Below are positions 62,981 to 64,000 of a DNA stretch of 64,000 bases, piece by piece (position 1 is the first letter of the stretch; every line of letters starts with the position of its first letter). Under the pieces are notes generated by a model that had not been told where the DNA came from, made no database searches, and worked only from the letters and a program-made list of their open reading frames with translations. The DNA comes from Sphingobacterium sp. N143 (GTDB taxonomy: Bacteria; Bacteroidota; Bacteroidia; Sphingobacteriales; Sphingobacteriaceae): positions 248,001 through 312,000 of the forward strand of contig NZ_JACAIS010000001.1 of assembly GCF_030325625.1 (NCBI RefSeq), written 5' to 3'. A program made the position numbers and the translations under genes.

Positions 62981-64000
62981 ATGGGGCTTAATATATCAAA
63001 AAAAAATAATTTACTTCGAGTTGTGCTGGCAGGCATCGGGGTAGGTGTCTCGCTTACAGGCTTTGGGCAAATCAAGAGCCAACCCTATTCGTATCATTTT
63101 TACCAAAAAATGAATGATGTGGTCTACTCTCCGGATACGAGAATGCATACTTCGGCTAAGCCGTTTGTCATCAAGGATTCTTTATTGTTGACCAAATTTG
63201 ATTCAATCCAATCCAATAGGCCAGTGTCCTCTTCAAACTGGTTTATGCGTAAGATTTTCAATGAACATCTCATTCAGGTTGAAAAGGATGATTATACATT
63301 TTATGCTGACTTTTTACCGGATCTTTATATCGGAAAGGACATGCAGGGAGATAAGCGCAAGACATGGATGAACAGTAGAGGCTTCCAGGCTGGTTTGACT
63401 GTGGGCGATAAATTTACTTTTCACACCTCTGCATTTGAGAGCCAAGCTGTGTTTCCTAAATATCTGGATGACTATATAGTTGCAAATAAAGTAGTTCCCG
63501 GACAGGGCAATACAAAATTTCAGTCTAACAATAAAATGGACTGGATGTATGCCACTGCGAGCATGACCTACGATGCACATAAGTATATTCAGGCAACCTT
63601 GGCCTACGATAAAAACTTTATTGGAGATGGTTACCGTTCGATGCTGCTTTCTGATTTTTCATCCAATTATGCCCATCTGAAATTAACGGGAACAATCGGA
63701 AATGTGCAGTATACCTCCATTTGGGCCTACATGAACGATCCGACGCACCCAAGACAGGATTTGACTGGTATTTATCCTATGGAGGGCCAAAATAATTCAC
63801 GTTTAGGTGATGGGAAGAAATGGGGTGCCTTTCAATATCTGGATTGGAATGTGACCAATAAATTATCACTTGGGTTTTTCCAGTCCGTCGTCTGGGCAGC
63901 ACAGGATGACGCAGGCAAAAGAGGGTTTGATTTTAGTTATCTGAGCCCAATCATCTTTATACGTCCTGTGGAAAGCAACAACCGTACTTCACCGGATAAA
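62981..64000 (+). CDS. RemB/Wzi-like outer-membrane protein, 3' end cut
   Basis: Partial gene, ATG at 62981, 340 codons without a stop up to the window edge. N-terminal signal (VVLAGIGVGVSLTGFGQ), then strands of an outer-membrane barrel with YADFLPDLYIGKDM, SRGFQAGLTVGDKFTFHTSAFES, YDKNFIGDGYRSMLLSDFSSNYAHLKL (Wzi/RemB hallmark) and LDWNVTNKLSLGFFQSVVWA. RemB is linked to gliding in Flavobacterium and Wzi to capsule assembly; the role here is not known. Confidence 0.85.
   Translation, partial: MGLNISKKNNLLRVVLAGIGVGVSLTGFGQIKSQPYSYHFYQKMNDVVYSPDTRMHTSAKPFVIKDSLLLTKFDSIQSNRPVSSSNWFMRKIFNEHLIQVEKDDYTFYADFLPDLYIGKDMQGDKRKTWMNSRGFQAGLTVGDKFTFHTSAFESQAVFPKYLDDYIVANKVVPGQGNTKFQSNNKMDWMYATASMTYDAHKYIQATLAYDKNFIGDGYRSMLLSDFSSNYAHLKLTGTIGNVQYTSIWAYMNDPTHPRQDLTGIYPMEGQNNSRLGDGKKWGAFQYLDWNVTNKLSLGFFQSVVWAAQDDAGKRGFDFSYLSPIIFIRPVESNNRTSPDK

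Noticed and set aside
1..64000. Search for phage, insertion sequence, CRISPR, toxin-antitoxin or secondary-metabolite cluster
   Set aside because: No transposase, integrase, repeat-spacer array, cas gene or synthase was seen; the RHH gene lacks a toxin partner.

Overview
The window is ordinary chromosome of a Bacteroidota species, most likely Sphingobacteriaceae (Sphingobacterium-like). This is inferred from low-to-moderate GC, many promoters of the Bacteroidota type (TTTG, about 18-20 bp, TAnnTTTG), few Shine-Dalgarno sites, frequent TTG starts, and family members typical of the group (DUF2851, DUF4199, DUF3078, RemB/Wzi-like outer-membrane protein, YARHG and WG-repeat lipoproteins, GH125 exo-mannosidase). 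There is no phage, transposase, CRISPR array, rRNA or plasmid module. One tRNA (Lys, UUU) is present.

Layout. 1-1.1 kb: pyrE and a small SRPBCC protein. 1.1-3.1 kb: exported superoxide dismutase and a PaaE-like flavin/2Fe-2S reductase. 3.2-9.8 kb: a leucine / branched-chain ketogenic catabolism cluster (acetoacetyl-CoA synthetase, methylcrotonyl-CoA carboxylase beta, acyl-CoA dehydrogenase, HMG-CoA lyase, enoyl-CoA hydratase); the biotin-carrying alpha subunit is not here. 10.9-13.8 kb: ABC exporter + GntR/YtrA regulator + membrane-anchored protein in one tight operon. 13.9-16.9 kb: LacI regulator, small lipoprotein, OmpA-like lipoprotein, a pair of repeat hairpins, tRNA-Lys. 16.9-28.8 kb: prmC/ribD divergent pair, DUF2851, ankyrin protein, a possible small RNA ahead of ubiX, pyrC, two glycosyltransferases, a PhnP-like hydrolase, ispD. 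28.9-39.3 kb: queA, MacB-type permease, YARHG protein, hisGD behind a His-rich leader peptide, PAP2, oxidoreductase, WG-repeat protein, queE. 39.5-42.9 kb: the translation operon thrS-infC-rpmI-rplT with a possible thrS attenuator and a possible rplT leader. 43-54.4 kb: DUF3060 protein, RimK ligase with retropepsin-like partner, purM, DNA-deoxyinosine glycosylase, SPFH protein with a ribbon-helix-helix partner, pepE, mgtE, ClC channel, and a minus-strand series ending with menG. 54.4-54.9 kb: a divergent gap with a cluster of DnaA-box-like sites ahead of dnaB. 54.9-64 kb: dnaB, DUF3078 protein, rlmH, PQQ-type sugar dehydrogenase, murI, GH125, and the 5' part of a RemB/Wzi-like gene that runs off the window.

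The most interesting points are regulatory: the histidine leader peptide ahead of hisG, the DnaA-box cluster between menG and dnaB (candidate oriC or DnaA-controlled dnaB promoter), a U-tract hairpin in the thrS leader, a terminated promoter-driven RNA ahead of ubiX, and several genes whose -7 box ends only 4-5 nt before the ATG, pointing to leaderless mRNAs. No clearly undescribed protein system was found. The protein pairs best worth a look are RimK with the retropepsin-like protease, SPFH with the RHH protein, and the ABC/GntR cassette.
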